From Microbacteriaceae bacterium (lineage in GTDB: Bacteria; Actinomycetota; Actinomycetes; Actinomycetales; Microbacteriaceae), in assembly GCA_017744755.1 (NCBI GenBank), contig JAGIAU010000143.1, positions 1-5,733 on the forward strand: a DNA stretch of 5,733 nt. The letters are read 5' to 3'. Both the position numbers and the translations under genes were made by a program. This document shows, piece by piece, positions 5,668-5,733 of this stretch. The notes beneath the pieces are model-generated. The model saw only the letters and a program-made list of their open reading frames with translations, searched no databases and was not told where the DNA came from. Position 1 is the first letter of the stretch. Each line of letters opens with the position of its first letter.

Positions 5668-5733
5668 CTACTGCGCGTCGTGGATCTCGATGAGGAAGAC
5701 GAGCGTCCGGCCCGTCGGCGACGTCGGGTCCGC
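5668..5733 (-). CDS. C-terminal end of an unidentified gene, possibly FKBP-type peptidyl-prolyl isomerase
   Basis: Twenty-one codons and a TAG (5670-5668) run in from the right edge. The peptide contains GRTLVFLIEIHDAQ at its end. A closing beta strand of the form TLVFxIEI just before the stop is typical of FKBP-type isomerases, which would fit, but the fragment is far too short to identify and other proteins end similarly. It is on the same strand as dxr, 193 bp upstream, so dxr could be read from the same transcript through the repeat element. That a real gene is here is fairly likely; its identity is a guess. Confidence 0.45.
   Translation of the reverse strand, partial: ADPTSPTGRTLVFLIEIHDAQ

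Noticed and set aside
2901..5693. 930-residue plus-strand open frame covering the lyase, dxr antisense and the repeat element
   Set aside because: It is out of frame with the lyase gene, has low-complexity Arg/Ala/Gly-rich content, and its end is just the repeat element translated (LASGSLREP repeated).

Overview
The window reads as chromosomal DNA from a very GC-rich actinobacterium. Strong G/C preference at third codon positions, the dxr plus M50-protease neighbourhood, and a dispersed repeat beginning CCCTTCGACTCGC point to Micrococcales, probably Microbacteriaceae. That family-level placement is inference; no rRNA or tRNA gene is present to test it.

Layout, left to right. Positions 1-614 (minus) hold a NarL/LuxR-type response regulator whose last few codons lie off the left edge. 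Positions 611-1703 (minus) hold its partner, a DesK/NarL-type membrane histidine kinase. The two starts/stops overlap as ATGA. The kinase carries a clear lesion near its end: the ATP-lid G2 box is missing and the normal C-terminal tail is out of frame, so the kinase body now runs in frame straight into the regulator. Positions 1704-1789 are a short control region with two dyads and a possible leaderless -10 element. Positions 1790-3103 (minus) hold an intramembrane site-2 metalloprotease (Rip1/RseP type). Positions 3104-3174 are a 71-bp divergent intergenic region. Positions 3175-4353 (plus) hold a PLP-dependent diaminopropionate ammonia-lyase family enzyme. After a 23-bp convergent gap comes dxr (4377-5474, minus), DXP reductoisomerase of the MEP isoprenoid pathway. 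Positions 5488-5657 hold a nested inverted-repeat element: three direct copies facing two inverted copies. Positions 5668-5733 (minus) are the last 21 codons of another gene.

In many actinobacteria dxr, the site-2 protease and ispG lie together on one strand. Here that arrangement is broken twice. The ammonia-lyase gene sits in opposite orientation between dxr and the protease, and the two-component pair occupies the place after the protease where ispG would be expected. The genes therefore do not form one pathway: dxr serves isoprenoid synthesis, the protease serves envelope signalling or protein turnover, the lyase serves amino-acid catabolism, and the kinase/regulator pair has an unknown stimulus.

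No new defence or mobile system is visible. The most notable points are the kinase lesion with in-frame fusion to its regulator, the interrupted dxr-protease pair, and the two-lineage inverted-repeat element filling the dxr leader.
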